A DNA stretch of 64,000 bases from Delphinapterus leucas (taxonomy: Eukaryota; Chordata; Mammalia; Artiodactyla; Monodontidae), in contig NW_022098036.1 in assembly GCF_002288925.2 (NCBI RefSeq), forward strand, positions 42,641,148-42,705,147, read 5' to 3'. The translations under genes and the position numbers were made by a program. Shown here one piece after another: positions 35,443 through 49,089 of the stretch. Each line of letters opens with the position of its first letter. The first letter of the stretch is position 1. The notes under the pieces were generated by a model. It made no database searches and was not told the origin of the DNA. It saw only the letters and a list, made by a program, of their open reading frames with translations.

Positions 35443-37285
35443 TCATTAAAAAAATAACAAAAAATCCCAATGTATTTTGCTCCTCTGCATATTCTAGGTA
35501 GAAAAGGATTGTTACCTGTGTCATTAACAAAGGAAGTCTCCATTATTTAGTCAGTTTCATTTTCACGTTAATGGCTGTTATTTAAAAGTTTCAGGGAACT
35601 CAGAGAGTTTAGTGTCATCTGAGTTTAGGCTGAAATACCTTAAATTGACTAGTTTGTAAAGCTACTGCAGTTGAAACTAATACTACTGGCTGGTTCATCA
35701 TATGCAAAAGAGATACGGATCTCCCTGAAAGCTTCCATTTTTCTTTCCTCCTTTTGCTTAAGGAACTGAATAGAAACTTTAAAGTTTAAATTAAAAGAAT
35801 CTTCTCTCATTCAATTTGGAGGTGGCAAATTGGAGATTGCTTAGTCTAGAGAACTTTCAAAGGCTTGATACCTAAATGTATTCTTCGGGTGGATTTTTTC
35901 CTGATGATGTGACATCATTTGAATACACTGAAGCCTCATCATTTACCAGGTTGGTAATAATTTTTATACAAAAATAGGCCTCCATAGGAATGAGGCTTGA
36001 ACAAATAACAAGCAACAGTGCTTCCTTTGTGATAAATTGACACTAAAGCCCAATCCTGAAAATCTCTTATATTATTTAGAGGAGCAATGATCAAAGACAG
36101 AAGAGAAAGAAGAGCTGGCAGCCTCGTATATTCTCCACTGATACTGAGATAGTGTCAGTAATAGGGAGTGCGGTTACTACCGGGGAGAGCTGGAGAGCAG
36201 CTTTAAACCTCACATTCATATATCTTCTGAAAAAGTCAGGGGTAGGAGTGAAAAAAAAAAATCAGGACAGTTTCTCTGTGAAGTTCTTTAAACCAAGCTA
36301 TGCAAATTGCTGCTCCCCAGTAGGACAGAGGCAAATACAAATTTAGGGAGAATAAAACAATAGAATTGGAATGTCCCTGGAATGCTGATAGGACTGATAA
36401 GAAAATGCTAAGGGTTGTCTAATGAGGGTGGTTTCAATCCAGGGAGAATCTAGTCACTCCTATTTCCAATTTATACAACATTCTGTTGTCGGGCTAATCT
36501 TCCTAAAGTCCGGTTTTCTCCACATCACTTTTTGTTTGAAATTCCCTGTGCTTCCCCATTGCTTATAGGCTCTCGTGTTGCAGGAGAGCTCCACCAAATC
36601 ACTGGACACATTAAAAACTGATGACCAACCAGATTTAAATCCCATGACATAAAAAGTTTATTGACAACTATCTATACTACAGCTTCCTAAAAATTTAAAC
36701 TGTTATAGCTAATATAACATATACCATTCTAGCCGATCTTAATCATCATCAATAAAATATTAATTCATTTATATATATGCATTTTTCATTATAAAACAAA
36801 CACTTTCTTTTCGGATAAGGCAAAAAGTTCAATGATCCAACCCTCCATAGTATGTATATGGCAGTGCCTCAACTAAAACACATATTTCCAGTTTATTCTT
36901 CCATATATATTATAGCTTGATGATTATTTGCATTAACTAGATCCATTCAATTACATGTTTTCTCAGCAATCTTACAAAGGTTTCATCCATGTTTATGCTT
37001 CTTAAACCTTTTAAGCATTCAAATAAATAAAGTTCGAAAATGTATGCAGTTTTTATATACGATATTAAGTTAAATTTACATAAACATATAAATAACATAA
37101 GGTGAGAGAAATCTTAAGTCAGAAATTGGAAGATAGATAATTTTGTTTAGACTGTATTGTACCACTTTTGTGCTTGTCTCATAACATAATAACTAAGCTT
37201 TTATTAAAACAAAGGGCAGAGGAGCATACATATGTGTGTATGTGTATACATCTGTATCTATCTAACTGTGGGTAGATAATGTATA
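35443..37285. other. No gene or clear repeat seen
   Basis: AT-rich sequence with no recognised gene, RNA or transposon. Confidence 0.5.
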
Positions 37286-37455
37286 TTCTACTTTTCCTTC
37301 CTTCCTTCCTTCATTCCTTTTTGTCAGTTGCACTGAAAGTGAAAATTTAAGATGATTCATGACTTGCAATTTGTCCTTAAACAATCTAGTCCAAATATAT
37401 CTTTCCAACTTAATGCTACTACTTTTCTTTTCTTTTTTTTTTTTTTTTTTTTTGC
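37286..37455. repeat. (CCTT)n and poly-T tracts
   Basis: A CCTT run at about 37,292-37,320 and a T-rich run at about 37,424-37,453. Neither could be tied to a recognisable SINE body. Confidence 0.8.
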
Positions 37456-37715
37456 ATACTCTCTTATTGTCTGCCAGGGGGAATAAACATTTTCATATTG
37501 ATCTCCTCTTTTTAAGTATAACTAATAACTGTATAACTTTCCCCTCCTCACTTCTATTTTTTCTTCTTTTTAAATGCTACTACTTTTCTACGCAAGCCTT
37601 TGAGTGCACTGTCTCATCACTACAGGACAATCTTCCTGTTTCTCCACCTTGCTTATATTGTTTTTCCCATAACAGTACCTAACCCTCTGTTTACTCTTTC
37701 CAGAACTACCTGCTC

Positions 37716-37860
37716 TATCTTAGTCATGTCTATTCATTGTCATTTGTCTCAATGTATTTTTTAATTTCCACTTTGATTTCATCATTGAAATCATCTTATT
37801 TCTCTTTCTGTGGTTGATTTCTAGTTTCATGCCACTGTGGTCAGAAATAATTCTGACTAG
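37716..37860 (-). mobile_element. Short L1 ORF2 fragment
   Basis: 'tatttttt aatttcc'-type L1 antisense phrasing followed by 'ggttgatttctagtttcat' and 'ccactgtggtcagaaat' matches the segment between endonuclease and reverse transcriptase seen in L1-A near 1,075-1,240, with an internal deletion. Confidence 0.65.
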
Positions 37861-40800
37861 AGCATGTGATGCTCTAGTCTCATATAATCCTTCTTTGATC
37901 TCCTGAAACCACGATATCCAACCCATCTTACATTTATCAGAATCACGTGCATGCCTTTTGCTGGTGGCTTGCTCTGTCATGCAACTGTACATGCCGTTAC
38001 CTCCTGCCTCCTCGACTATATTATAAATCGCAGGAGCACAGAAACATGGGCATCGCACTTTCATAGTACCTAGTGACAATTTGATAGCTCGTGCAGAGTA
38101 ACTGTTGTAGGAGTAAATGACTGATAGAGCAGAAATAAACTTGCCAGGTCATCTGGGGTATAATCAGAGGTCTTAGACTTTTTTTTTTTGGATGTAGTTT
38201 TTGGTTTTGTTCTGTTTTGTTGTTGTTGTTTTTAGAATAAGGAAAAAGAAAGCAAAAGGAGAGGACTACTGCCTCTGACATCATGAACATGTTCTAGGGC
38301 TTTGCTGGAGGTACTATCCAGGCTCCTAACTGAAACACCTGTCAACATAGCTATATTAATCATACCACTGTTCTGGATTTTATTTTCTTATACTGAAAGC
38401 TGAATGAGAGCATGGTCCTCCTAAGAGGACCATGTGAAGAGTATTACTTTGCAAAAAGTAAGGAGAAAGAAGGGATGTAGAAGGCTCAAAACAAACTAAC
38501 TTGACAATTTGGGGTTCTTTGTGTAAGGCATAAAACCACTTTCCTACCTAAATTGAGAATGTTCAAATGGTTTCTTTGCTTCTCTAGTCAACTTGAGCTC
38601 CCTTATTGAGTGTGAATACCTCCTATTACCTGCTGTGAATATAGAATTGCCTTCTCAGCAATAGGTAGACCCACCAGAGTTACAGCCCTGAGGATGTAAG
38701 AGAGATTGTGGCACACTTGGGAATCCAGAAAAAGAATCTTCTGAAGTTACTGCTCTCCTAGTACAGAAACCAACTCAGAAGGTGACTGGGTGAGGGTAGC
38801 CCTCATAATGGATTTTCTCTTCAGTCAAGATAGTGCTAATAGTAGGAAGGTCTTGGTTGCTTGGTTTTGCTTTGTTTTTGATAAAAATAAGTATTTGGGG
38901 CACTGCAGGTAGTGGAAAGGTGGTTGAAGGAGCTCAGCGAGGTCAGCTGAAAAGGGCAGCAGGGACTGTAACTCATTGTAGGCAGTTTCTAATGCCCAAC
39001 AGGCTCCCCTGGTGTCCCTGTTTTGTTGACTTTGAATGAGGCAGGACATTGTTTTCCAAAACTACTCCCACTTTCATTATGATCATCATTGTCATTATGA
39101 TCATTATTGCTATTCTCTGAATCACCCATCAGAGCAAACTTTCACATATTGATAGTGCCTGAATATAAGCACTTTAGTTACTTTCTCAAAACAAGGGTCT
39201 GCAGGGTCACCCCATCTTTGTAACTTTGTAGGCAGGGGCCCTCCAATTACAGACAAGTGTTCTGAAATTACCTTTGTGCTCCATTCACAAACCACATAGA
39301 TGCATTTTTCTCATTAAATGTAATTCCATGATGAGAGAAAGGCAAAGTGGCATATATATATTAGCCCATAAAAAAGTAAAGCCATACTCAGAACGTCCTA
39401 ATTCACTAGAAAAAAATTGGATAAAAATTTGACAAAAGTTGGGGTATTATGGGAGCAGATATGTTCCGCTGAAGGCCAAGGCGTTTCTGTGCACCCCAAC
39501 ATTTCAAATCAGGTGTTTATTGCTTAAAACATGTCTGGGAAAATTAATAAGGTAAGTTATTACCCACCATGTCTGCAGTTTTCCCATTACCAGCTATAAA
39601 AGCAGGTAGAAATCTCACTCTACCTTGCAGGCATCATTCATTATAAATTATTTGCTTTCAATCATGTGTGGAATACAGTGATAGGAAAAGGACCAAAGAA
39701 GGTCTTCATTGTGTTTTATTAGGACACAAAAACAGGAGCATTGAGCATCCATGTTACATTTTGAATTCAAATGATTAATTGGTGACTAGATCCTTGGTGT
39801 TATCTGAAACCAGACTGGTTTCTTTCCTTTTCTTATATTTTTTTAAAACTAAGAGCCTGAGGCATACTCTCCTATCTAGGACAGTAACTCATATTACTTT
39901 ATGACCTAAGAGGTATCTTCATTTGTGTCTTGCCTCAGCCCTGCTTTTGTTCCAGCCAACTGTTGTTGAAGATAAAAGGTGGGGAAAGTGTTCCTTGTGG
40001 TTGACTCTGCTCCGACCTGTCAGAGAGAATCAAAAGATAGATTTATGCTCCCTAGTACCATGCTTGGTCATAGATCCAGATGCCTCTTTGAGGACAGCAG
40101 AAATCACCCTCTATTGATGGCTGTCTGTGATCATGCAGGAGTCTTTAAGATGGCCAGTCTATGACCATGAGTGAAAACTGCAGTGACCAATCATGTAGGC
40201 ATCTCAACTTAGATCCAAATAATATTTGTACATATAGATGAACTTCATACATGATTACCAGATTTCTTACTTATCCTTGTTATTTAAGTCTAGACTTAAA
40301 CTTTTGTATCATATTTGATTAAAGTACATGATTGTTCCACATAGGACTCCTAGATGAAATAGGCAAGACTCTGAGACCAATAATTATTCATATGGAGATA
40401 ACTGAGGAGGCTGCAAAGCTCATGGAGCACAAATATTCCTCAGGATACTGCTTGTGATGTGTTGTGAAATACTAACAGTTTGACATTTTTAAATTGGGGA
40501 GAAGAAATAATTACTCAAAGAGCTTACCAAAATTAAGTGCAGGACTAATTAAGGCTAGCTTGACTGTTATTGATATAATTTCCTCTTACGTGAATATAAC
40601 CCCCGCAGGCAGTAGGGGTGCCTGATGGATGTTCTCCTTAGGAAACGTGTGGTCATGTCTGATAAGCATAGGCAACACAACATCACTTATTCTTATCAAA
40701 GCTCCCCAGGCAGGAAAAATTAAGAGATAGGGATTACCATTTAATCTGCAAGAACTGGGATCTCTATTCAGCAGTACTTACAATTTATGTACTTGAATAT

Positions 40801-41119
40801 TTTACTATGCTTAAAATCTTGAAATCTCCAAGTATAAAAATTGCTGCTAGTTTTCTTAGAGTACAAGTGGTAGTTACAACTTACTCTTAAATAGATCTCC
40901 ACCTTGGAACTGGATTCTTAATGACTAGAATACATAATATCTCTGTACCAGAGGTGGTTTGTGAAGGAATAAAATATTGTGATGAACAGAAATGCATTCT
41001 AAAAAATGTCTCTTTTTCTGGTTCATTTGCTTATTCAACAAGTTATCATCATCTTTGCACCATACATTCTGCCAGGATTTGAGGCTATATAGCTTACCTT
41101 AGTTAGCTTAAGGTAGGTT
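37861..41119. other. No gene or clear repeat seen
   Basis: About 3.3 kb. A poly-T run near 38,179-38,190 and (TTG)n near 38,218-38,232 are simple sequence. Open frames here are at most 90 codons and lack domains. Confidence 0.5.
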
Positions 41120-41470
41120 TCACTCTAATAACAATGAATCATCAAAAATCTTAGATGCCTTTAATCGCAAAGGCTTATTTGTTGCTTATGTATTTTTAAA
41201 GGTTGGCTTTGACTCTGCTCCATGTCAATCTTCATTTTGCAATTTAGGCTGAAGGAGCAACCCCTCTCCACTCATGCCCGTCTCATTGTAGTGGGGAAGT
41301 AGCAATGGCAGAATCAGGTGGTGGCTTTTAAAATTTCTGCTTGGAAGTGGCACATGTTACCTTAACTCACATTTCATTGGCCAAGTTAGGTCACATCTAC
41401 AGGCCAATTGTCAATGAGGTGGAAAGAATAATTCTTCTGTCAAGAGGTCCTGGAAATGAGGGGCAGGGGA
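41120..41470. mobile_element. Probable LTR-class interspersed repeat fossil
   Basis: 'gctgaaggagcaacccctct', 'ggtggcttttaaaatttctg', 'gcttggaagtggcacatgtt' and 'cacatttcattggccaagtt' form a familiar, diverged mammalian repeat block. The family is not resolved. Confidence 0.4.
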
Positions 41471-42421
41471 TATTTTTGACAATAATATGATTTACAACAC
41501 TGCCTAAGGGAACTTATAGTCTAGATGGAAAGCTGAAAGTTATGACACACAAGTGCTACAGGGCATGCAACAAGCAGCGTTCTGTATTAGCATCTGTTAA
41601 GGTTCTTCACCTTGTTCCCTAGTAAACATTGCAAATATGTGCTCTGTTGGTAAATGTTTCTGTTTTTCTCATACTGAGTGAAGGCAGACATTTGCCAAAA
41701 GAAAACCAATTTAAGGCAGACTTCATGATACAAATACAGGGTTTAGAGATGTGGATCAGATGAATAGTGACCTCTCCATTACCAGGCCGCATTGACTGAA
41801 TGTCCAATTCAATTGATTGTGCAGTTATTGACCATCTGGATCACAGGAGGAAAAAGCTCTAATTTAATGGAACAAAACGACTGACTCAATAGTCACATAT
41901 CAGTACAGCCTCCTGATCATCCAATAACTATAGATCTCCTTAAAAACCAAATGAAAAGGACAAAGAAGTGGAAGCATATTAAAATTTTCATGAGGTCCCT
42001 CCCTGACCTTTATTAGGCCAGTGTTGGTTTGCTTTTGGCTCAGGCCTTTGGACCAGTTCATCCAATTCCAGATGGATACATATCACACACTCAAGTCTAA
42101 ACCTCATCTGAGAATTTTCATCTAGTTTCATTTAATATGAAATGCCTCTAACGTCTAATAATATTTGATAATATTCAGTTGCCCAAAGGGGCTGATTGTT
42201 AACTTCTCTGAAAACTTGTGATTCAGCTTAGTCATCCTTAGAATTTATATTATCAGTAAGTATATCATATAAATAATTCAACAGTTAAGAAAAGATAGAA
42301 TCTGTGAAAATGGTGGAATTTGCAAAACTTTCATTATCATGTTTAACATTTGATGAGCTCTTAAAACTGAATACAAAGCACAGAAGATTCATTGCTTAAT
42401 GAAGGCTATTTAAAAAAAAAA
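41471..42421. other. No gene or clear repeat seen
   Basis: Nothing recognisable before the SINE; an A run precedes it. Confidence 0.5.
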
Positions 42422-42637
42422 GTTTCCCTGGTGGTGCAGTGGTTGAGAGTCCGCCTGCCGATGCAGGGGACACGTGTTCGTGCCCCGGTCCGGGAAAATC
42501 CCACATGCCGCGGAGCGGCTGGGTCCGTGAGCCATGGCCACTGAGCCTGCGAGTCCGGAGCCTGTGCTCCGCAACGGGAGAGGCCACAACAGTGAGAGGC
42601 CCGTGTACTGCAAAAAAATAAAAAAAATAAAAAATAA
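42422..42637 (+). mobile_element. CHR-1-type tRNA-derived SINE
   Basis: Full-length plus-strand copy starting GTTTCCCTGGTGGTGCAGTG, with a B-box region ACACGTGTTCGTGCCCCGGT, a GC-rich body and an A tail broken by T (42,611-42,637). I could not define a clean flanking duplication because both sides are A-rich. Confidence 0.93.
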
Positions 42638-42989
42638 GTATAATACAGTTCTTATACTTTGCTTGAAACTAAAATTGCAAGTAAAATTCAGGTTTCTTAT
42701 AGGAGAGGAAATTGAATGACCATTTTGATAAACTGATTAAATAGATTTAAAATGTAATAGGTATATGGGGTGACCCTGTGTTATTACTGAAGGAACAGTG
42801 ACTGAAAGACAGGGGACATGAACTACACACAGCTCTTCCTTCAGTGAAATGTGCCTCAGAGCAAAAACTTGCTGCTGCCAGATATTCTGAATTTTGAAAC
42901 TGAATTATGTGGGTCAAGTCCTGGTAAATTTGCTGGAAATCATATTATTTTCTTCTTTCTTTCATTGATTGAAATATAATGATTGAACT
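42638..42989. other. No gene or clear repeat seen
   Basis: Nothing recognisable. Confidence 0.5.
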
Positions 42990-43790
42990 ACTAAATATTT
43001 AAGAGAAAAAGTAGGTACTGGATAATGTATTAATAAAACAACCCTGCTCTCAGGAGTTTGGTATCAACTAACAAAGAAAAAAATGACCAAATTGTTGTAG
43101 TGGGTTCCATGAAAGAAATAAAGGCCTGATACCTAGAAATCTGCATGGGTAGTGAAGGATGTCTTCTCTGAGGAAGTCAATTGTCCAGGTCTAAAGAATG
43201 AAAACTGGGGACAAAGAGTGTTGCAAGCAGAGAAAACAGCTTCAGCCATGTAAAGGGTCTGGATTTTATTCAAGTGCAATGGAAAGCCATTGACAAGTTT
43301 ATAGGCAGGGAAGTAAGAGGAGGTGATTTATGTTTAGAACAATTGATCTGGCTGTTGTTGGAAGAATGAATTATAGAAGGGTAAGAGTGTAGGCAGGGAG
43401 ATACAGTGGGGGAAACTGCACTGGTCTGGGCAAGACGTGATGAGAGACTGGACTAGGAATAATGAGAGTGGAGATCAAGGCAGGCAAATGGATTTCAAAT
43501 ACCTTTTGGAGGAAGAAACGTCAGTATTTGCTGATAGTTGGATATACAGAATGATGCAGAGGGAGGCATTAGGAGTATCTGTAGCCTTCTGGCTTCAACA
43601 GTTGGGTAGACGGTGCCCTATAGTGAAAAGATGAGGTCTGCGAAAGAAATCAGTGGGAGGGTAGGTGGTAACCAAGGAATCTAGTTGAATCTGTGTAGTG
43701 GAGATTACGGTGAGTCTTCCAATTGGAGATTTCTAAGTGTAGTTGGATATGTGAACTTGGAGCCCACAAGAAAGAGATAGATGGCACTTT
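42990..43790 (+). mobile_element. Ancient long interspersed repeat (family not resolved)
   Basis: A chain of phrases known from a very common mammalian repeat: 'ttctctgaggaagtcaattg', 'tctggattttattcaagtgc', 'aatggaaagccattgacaag', 'cactggtctgggcaagacgt' and 'gtagccttctggcttcaaca'. Their order is preserved over about 800 bases. It appears non-coding; I cannot name the family with confidence. Confidence 0.55.
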
Positions 43791-44599
43791 ATAAATTCTG
43801 CTCAAATATAGTAACTTGCAGTTATGATTCTATACACGGAGATGAACACAGATGCCACATACATGAAGTCTATTTTTTATTTAATTTTAGGAGATCTCTA
43901 CTGTTCCTCTATTATAGAATGGATAAAAAGTTCATTTGGATTTTATTCTTAGAAAAAAATTTTAAGCAAGTCTAAGTATTTTAATTTTAAGCAAGTCTAA
44001 GCTATGAGTCCATTAAAAGTAATAGAAGGAGATAGAGATCAGCTCTAAGTAAATCCTGTGCAAAGAAATTTATCTTTCAAGTATTCACCTCTTCTGGAAG
44101 ATAAGACAGATTTTCTTAACCAATTAATTGAGACTGTTAACTAAATGTCATGACAAACAAATTCACATTTTACCTCAGGAAGCCACTTTTTATTGCAAAC
44201 TTGGCAAGAACACTGTAAACTTTTGTAAAGTGATGATATAGCTTTTCCAGGATCCCTGCTGTGCTTCATGATTAACAGATTTAAATACATGGCTTATTGG
44301 AAAAAAAAGAAATGGTGACTGGGAATCAGTGGCAAAACAGCTACTGATTCAGATTCTAAAGCAGCTATCCCCAGTCTCCTGATGAAAGATGAGTCTGGTA
44401 TTTGGCTGTATGGCATCATTATTACTCATCAGGTTAGTAGAGCTGATAACAGGGGGCGAAGAATTTGTCAGTAGGTTTTCCTGGGAACTATGAGGCCAAC
44501 CTGGAGTCAGGATAGCAACATCCTGGAAGGAATCTGGAATTTACCTGGTTTGTGACTCAAACTCCACTCAGCCATTAATTGACTTCACTTATCAGTATA
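43791..44599. other. No gene or clear repeat seen
   Basis: Nothing recognisable apart from a small local duplication of 'ttttaagcaagtctaag' (43,959-43,975 and 43,985-44,001). Confidence 0.5.
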
Positions 44600-44730
44600 C
44601 ATATCTACTTAGACCTCTGGATATTAAGCTCTTAGAAAGAGTCTTTTATTTTATATTTGTTTCTACACAAGGACTAGTAAGATGCTTCACACATGGCCAG
44701 CATTAATTTATTAGATAAAAATAGCACTCT
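44600..44730 (+). mobile_element. Possible L2 3'-end fossil
   Basis: 'attaagctcttagaaagagt' then 'ttgtttctacacaaggacta' and 'gcttcacacatggccagcat' has the layout of an L2 3' terminus. Weak match. Confidence 0.4.
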
Positions 44731-45689
44731 GATTTTATATAGTAAATTTCAGTTCCAACATTTCGCACTAAAAATATCTATATATTTCAATTAGTCAGTC
44801 AAAAAGTATTTATTGAACATTGAACAAAGACATGTAGTCTTTGTGCTTAATATGTGTGTGCTTGTGTGTGTGTAAATTCTCAATGCTTTTTCAGTGAATA
44901 AATATGCAAAAAATTCAAGGATTGTTCATTATAGGCTAAGTTTGTCAATGTATGCTCAGTGGAAAAGGTGAAACTTGAGCCATCCTTTGGGAGGAAATGG
45001 GTAGAGAAGTAAGGAGCCAGCAACAGCCTCAGTATTTGGATAAGGACAATCACCAGTGAAAGAACTTTGCCTTGACCAGGAGCTACTGCAAAGTGCCCCC
45101 ACTGTCATCTTAGTAAACAGCTTGGTCCGCAATGCACGGAAGGAGAGTTTTGACTAATTGTGGCTCCCAGGAAAATTGGTAAATTGGGTTCAGATTGGTG
45201 TTTTTCTTATATTTGGAATCATCCCCAGGATTTTAAACATCATAAGATGTGTGTGAAACCGAGGGAATCTGAGTAGTTGAATGGGGATGTCAGCTGTCCC
45301 TAGGAAGTTCATGTCAGTATCAGAGTACGAAAACTGATGATGTATGGCTGCTATTACTACTACTACTAAGTCTGATGAATTTATATTTTGTTTTAATAGA
45401 CAAGGCATCCAGCATCCAACTTGGTAACTACATTTTCTGGGTGGACATCACTCTTATTGCTGCTGGCTATTGTGGTCTATATAAAAAATGAATATGGTTG
45501 GTTGATTTCCAGCTCTAACACTTTGAACCAAACCTATTATAAAACATTGGCAACAAAGTTTAAGACCTGAAGTCTGATTCATCACTAATTAATTAAATCT
45601 CTCAATGTGTATAAAGAGCAGTAAAGACAGGAGGGGATGTAGAAATGTATCTATAGGATAAGCTTCATTCTATGTTTCTGTACTATCCA
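44731..45689. other. No gene or clear repeat seen
   Basis: Contains short TG-rich simple sequence near 44,852-44,872. No gene recognised. Confidence 0.5.
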
Positions 45690-46040
45690 CTTTAAGGGGC
45701 AATTTTAAAAAATTCTTTATTATGGATATTTTCAAATATATGTAAACCTAGATAGAAGAGTAAAATGTATCCCCATGTACCCATCAAAAACTTCAAAAAT
45801 TATCAATATTTGGCAAGTCCTGTTTCATCTATGTGTGCCCCCACTTCCTCTCTCTCCCTCAAGGATTATTTTAAAGAAAGTTCCAGACATCATGTTATTT
45901 CATCTATAAATACTTTCAGTATTTATCTCTAAATCATTAAAACTCTTGTTTATATAACAATAAAACCATGATGTGATTTTAAAGATTGCAGGGACACTCC
46001 TCTGTCCTTAACCTGTTTATTTACCAATGTCTAAATTCTA
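45690..46040 (-). mobile_element. Old L1M-type 3'UTR fragment
   Basis: 'ttattatggatattttcaaa', 'ccccatgtacccatcaaaaa', 'attatcaatatttggcaagt' and 'ttccagacatcatgttattt' occur in the order of reverse-complement L1M 3' ends. Confidence 0.6.
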
Positions 46041-47209
46041 CAAACTTAATGCTCTTTGTTGGAAGATAAAATATTAACAGCTCATCAGAACTGTCACAAC
46101 TAAAACCTTTTTAGTTATGATTTATTAAAGAAAAGGTATCTGAATTTGCAAAAGATAATGACTGGCCATTTTTGAAATTATATCTAGAATAGGCACAGAC
46201 ATCCTAGAAAGTTAGAAACTGTGAGAAATTCCCCCAAATCCTAAGGTTATCTGTTCCTTGAGGGTATAATAATAGTCACAAATGTCCAAGGTCATAGAAT
46301 GGTGGGTGGTAGAGGCAGGATTGCAAGCCAGGCCTCCAAAGGCTACCATTTTAACTTCTGGCTTCTCCCCACCCTCTATCCCTTCCTTGGATGACTTTCC
46401 TGGGACTGATGTTTAGTCTTCTGTAATCATGCCTGTAAGTGTATCACCCAAGCATGTTTCTCCTTTCTAGTCATCCCTGCTCTAAACCCCCCATGTCAAT
46501 CACCTGTGTTGGATCTCTTTAATGCAGCACAGAGAATAAAACAGATAGATATAGTTATGTTGCATATTAAAACAGATTGAAGTTCCAGTCCCTGCTTCAA
46601 GTGCATCATGATTATTACCAGCTGTAGAGTATTAGAATTCTGAAAATTCCTTCCAAACTCAATGGCTTCCTCAAGATTCCCTGAGTTCATTTCCAGTGTG
46701 TACTGATGACTGACCTTGAAGGAAATAAACTAGAAGACATACAAATTATTACAGACCGCAGCAACCTGAAGAGCACTACTGAAGATAAAATTTGAAGTTT
46801 CTATGCCAAACTGAGCAGCCCATCCATCCTGATGGGTTAAGACAAAATTTACTCAATTTTACAGGGAGGGGCTCCCTGAAAAGTTTTCATCTATTGCAGG
46901 AAGAAAAGACTGTGCCCATGAAGCTTATGAGCTACTGGAATGTTGAGAATAGAGGATTCTAATAAAATCACTATCCACTGCAGGTCACCTACTCCTTCTT
47001 GTCACAACCAGGACTCAACAGGGGGCAGGGAAGGACATGCAAATTCTGAGCTAGCATGGTTTGGTGAAAGGAGAGCCTGAGATGAACTACATGATTCTAA
47101 TGAGTTTTCTGATAACTTAATACCAGTAAGCAAAGTGGATTACGGTAGTCAATGTCCTTCCAGAGGCTGTAGTTCTACAGCCTCATAAAACTTACAGTAG
47201 TGATTGCTC
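46041..47209. other. No gene or clear repeat seen
   Basis: Nothing recognisable. Confidence 0.5.
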
Positions 47210-47400
47210 CCCAGTGCCCCCTTCTCCCTGCTTAACTAAATTCCTTCCTTCCAAGTCTGGCTCAAGTTCCCCTTCCCTCATAAGCTTTGTTCAACTACCA
47301 TGGCCTGCAGAGATTGTTCCCTTATCTTCATTCTTGTTTAACTTATGGTCTTTTTCACTTTACTGGGAAATTAGAAGATGTCTTAAAATTAATTTCTAAG
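47210..47400 (+). mobile_element. Possible L2 fragment
   Basis: A C/T-rich stretch with 'aagtctggctcaagttcccc' and 'tgcagagattgttcccttat' resembles the region upstream of the L2 3' end. The match is diverged. Confidence 0.4.
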
Positions 47401-49089
47401 AAGGTACCAAGTCAGAGAGCTGACTACACATAAATCTCAAAAATATACTTTGTATGTGTCTGCTTACAGCTATTTATTTTACATATGATGTAAGAATTAA
47501 GTTATAAAGAGTTGGGTATAATAAGAATTCCTAGAAGAATGTGTAAAAGTGGGCAGCATTCCAGAGAGATGTAGCTCTCATATTCAGTGGGACCACCCTC
47601 CAGCAAGCTGTCTACAACTGCCCCAGAAAATGTGACTGAGTGGGGCAAAGAGGCCACAGTGAGATCCCCTAGGCACCAACAAGAACCCAGCTAATTACTC
47701 CAGCACCCGGATCCTTACACAATAAGTAATAGCTGTATCTTTTGTTGCGCTGAAGACAAGCTTTAATCATAGATTAGTAACCTAGTCATTGTTTTCCAGT
47801 GACATAAAATTGTGACAGTCCATCATTTGACATTTAACTTATATATTTAACTTATATTTTTCCATTGGCTTTTTATCTTATCTTTCTCCTTAACTAGGTT
47901 GGAAACTCCACTGAAAATACAGGCTTCCTATTTTTGCTATCCACAATGCACAACTCATTGTTCCAGGCAAAAGAGACTATCAATACAGTATTCATTTGCC
48001 ATTGCTGTGAACGGTCTAAGCAAACACTGATTGGAGTGCTAAAATACTTGTAAGGCCTCTTCTTGAGGAGAAAGGTGGTTTTACCTGATAATTCCCCTGT
48101 AGCTCACAATCACACAGAGGTAAAACAGATTTCTAGATGAATAAGAATACTAACTTAAAATGTCTAATGTGAGTAATAGGATATTAAGACTACAGTTATT
48201 CTACTGTGATTCAAAGTATTTAGATCTATTCTAAGTTATCACAAGTTATCGCTATCCCAGACTTTTTCTGGAGATTTTAATCTTAGATTAACTTACGGCT
48301 ATTTACAGTCAGTAGCTCAAATGGCTGGAAGATAATTCAAGTCTTATAGCATCTTTTACTACTTCTAGGTTTTCCTAGAAAAACCTGAGAAAATGAGAGA
48401 GCTAAATCATTAAGCCATATTTTCCCTCAAAATAATATTTAATGAATTGTTCTATCTAATTTTTGTAAGGTAAATATAGAAAAATAGTTGCATAACTTTT
48501 GCATTTACTATGACATTTCTATGGAGGATGTTGTGTATCATACCATTCAATGTCTGCTGTACAGTATCCTAACATCAGACATTCCTTTCAAAGTTTGGGG
48601 CTAGAAAAGCTTTTGGTTTCCCTACGGAAATTATATGCATTTTACTCTTGTACACATCCTTGACTTGGGTACAAGGAAGCTTACATGGTTTTTTTGCTCA
48701 ATCCCCAAAACCGTACTGAGCTTTCTAATTGATATTTTTGTCTTCTCTCCTTAGCTATGTTTCTGTATTCTTTAATTTGTATTTTACTACTTCTTTTATA
48801 TCTGTCATTTTAGGAACTGACAAATCCTTTCTGAAAGGATGTGGTGCACAAATGTATTTAAATTGAAGTCACACTTAGCATTAAATGGGAAAGCAAGCTC
48901 TAGGTGAAGGCTATGGTGTTGGTACCTATATGAGCAATGGCATGAACACTTGCCTTGTCTGAACTCCACTGGGAAGGCCTCTGAAAAAGTTGGGTGATAA
49001 GAAGCTGTTTAAGAAAGCTCACCTAACCAGGCTAGAATAAGGAGTTGTATATGGGCCTAATAGAGTAAATGCTTTCAGAAAATGCTGAA
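47401..49089. other. No gene; possible diverged L2 piece near 47,865-48,000
   Basis: 'aactaggttggaaactccac' followed by 'ctatccacaatgcacaactc' near 47,900 is weakly L2-like. The rest shows nothing recognisable. Confidence 0.4.
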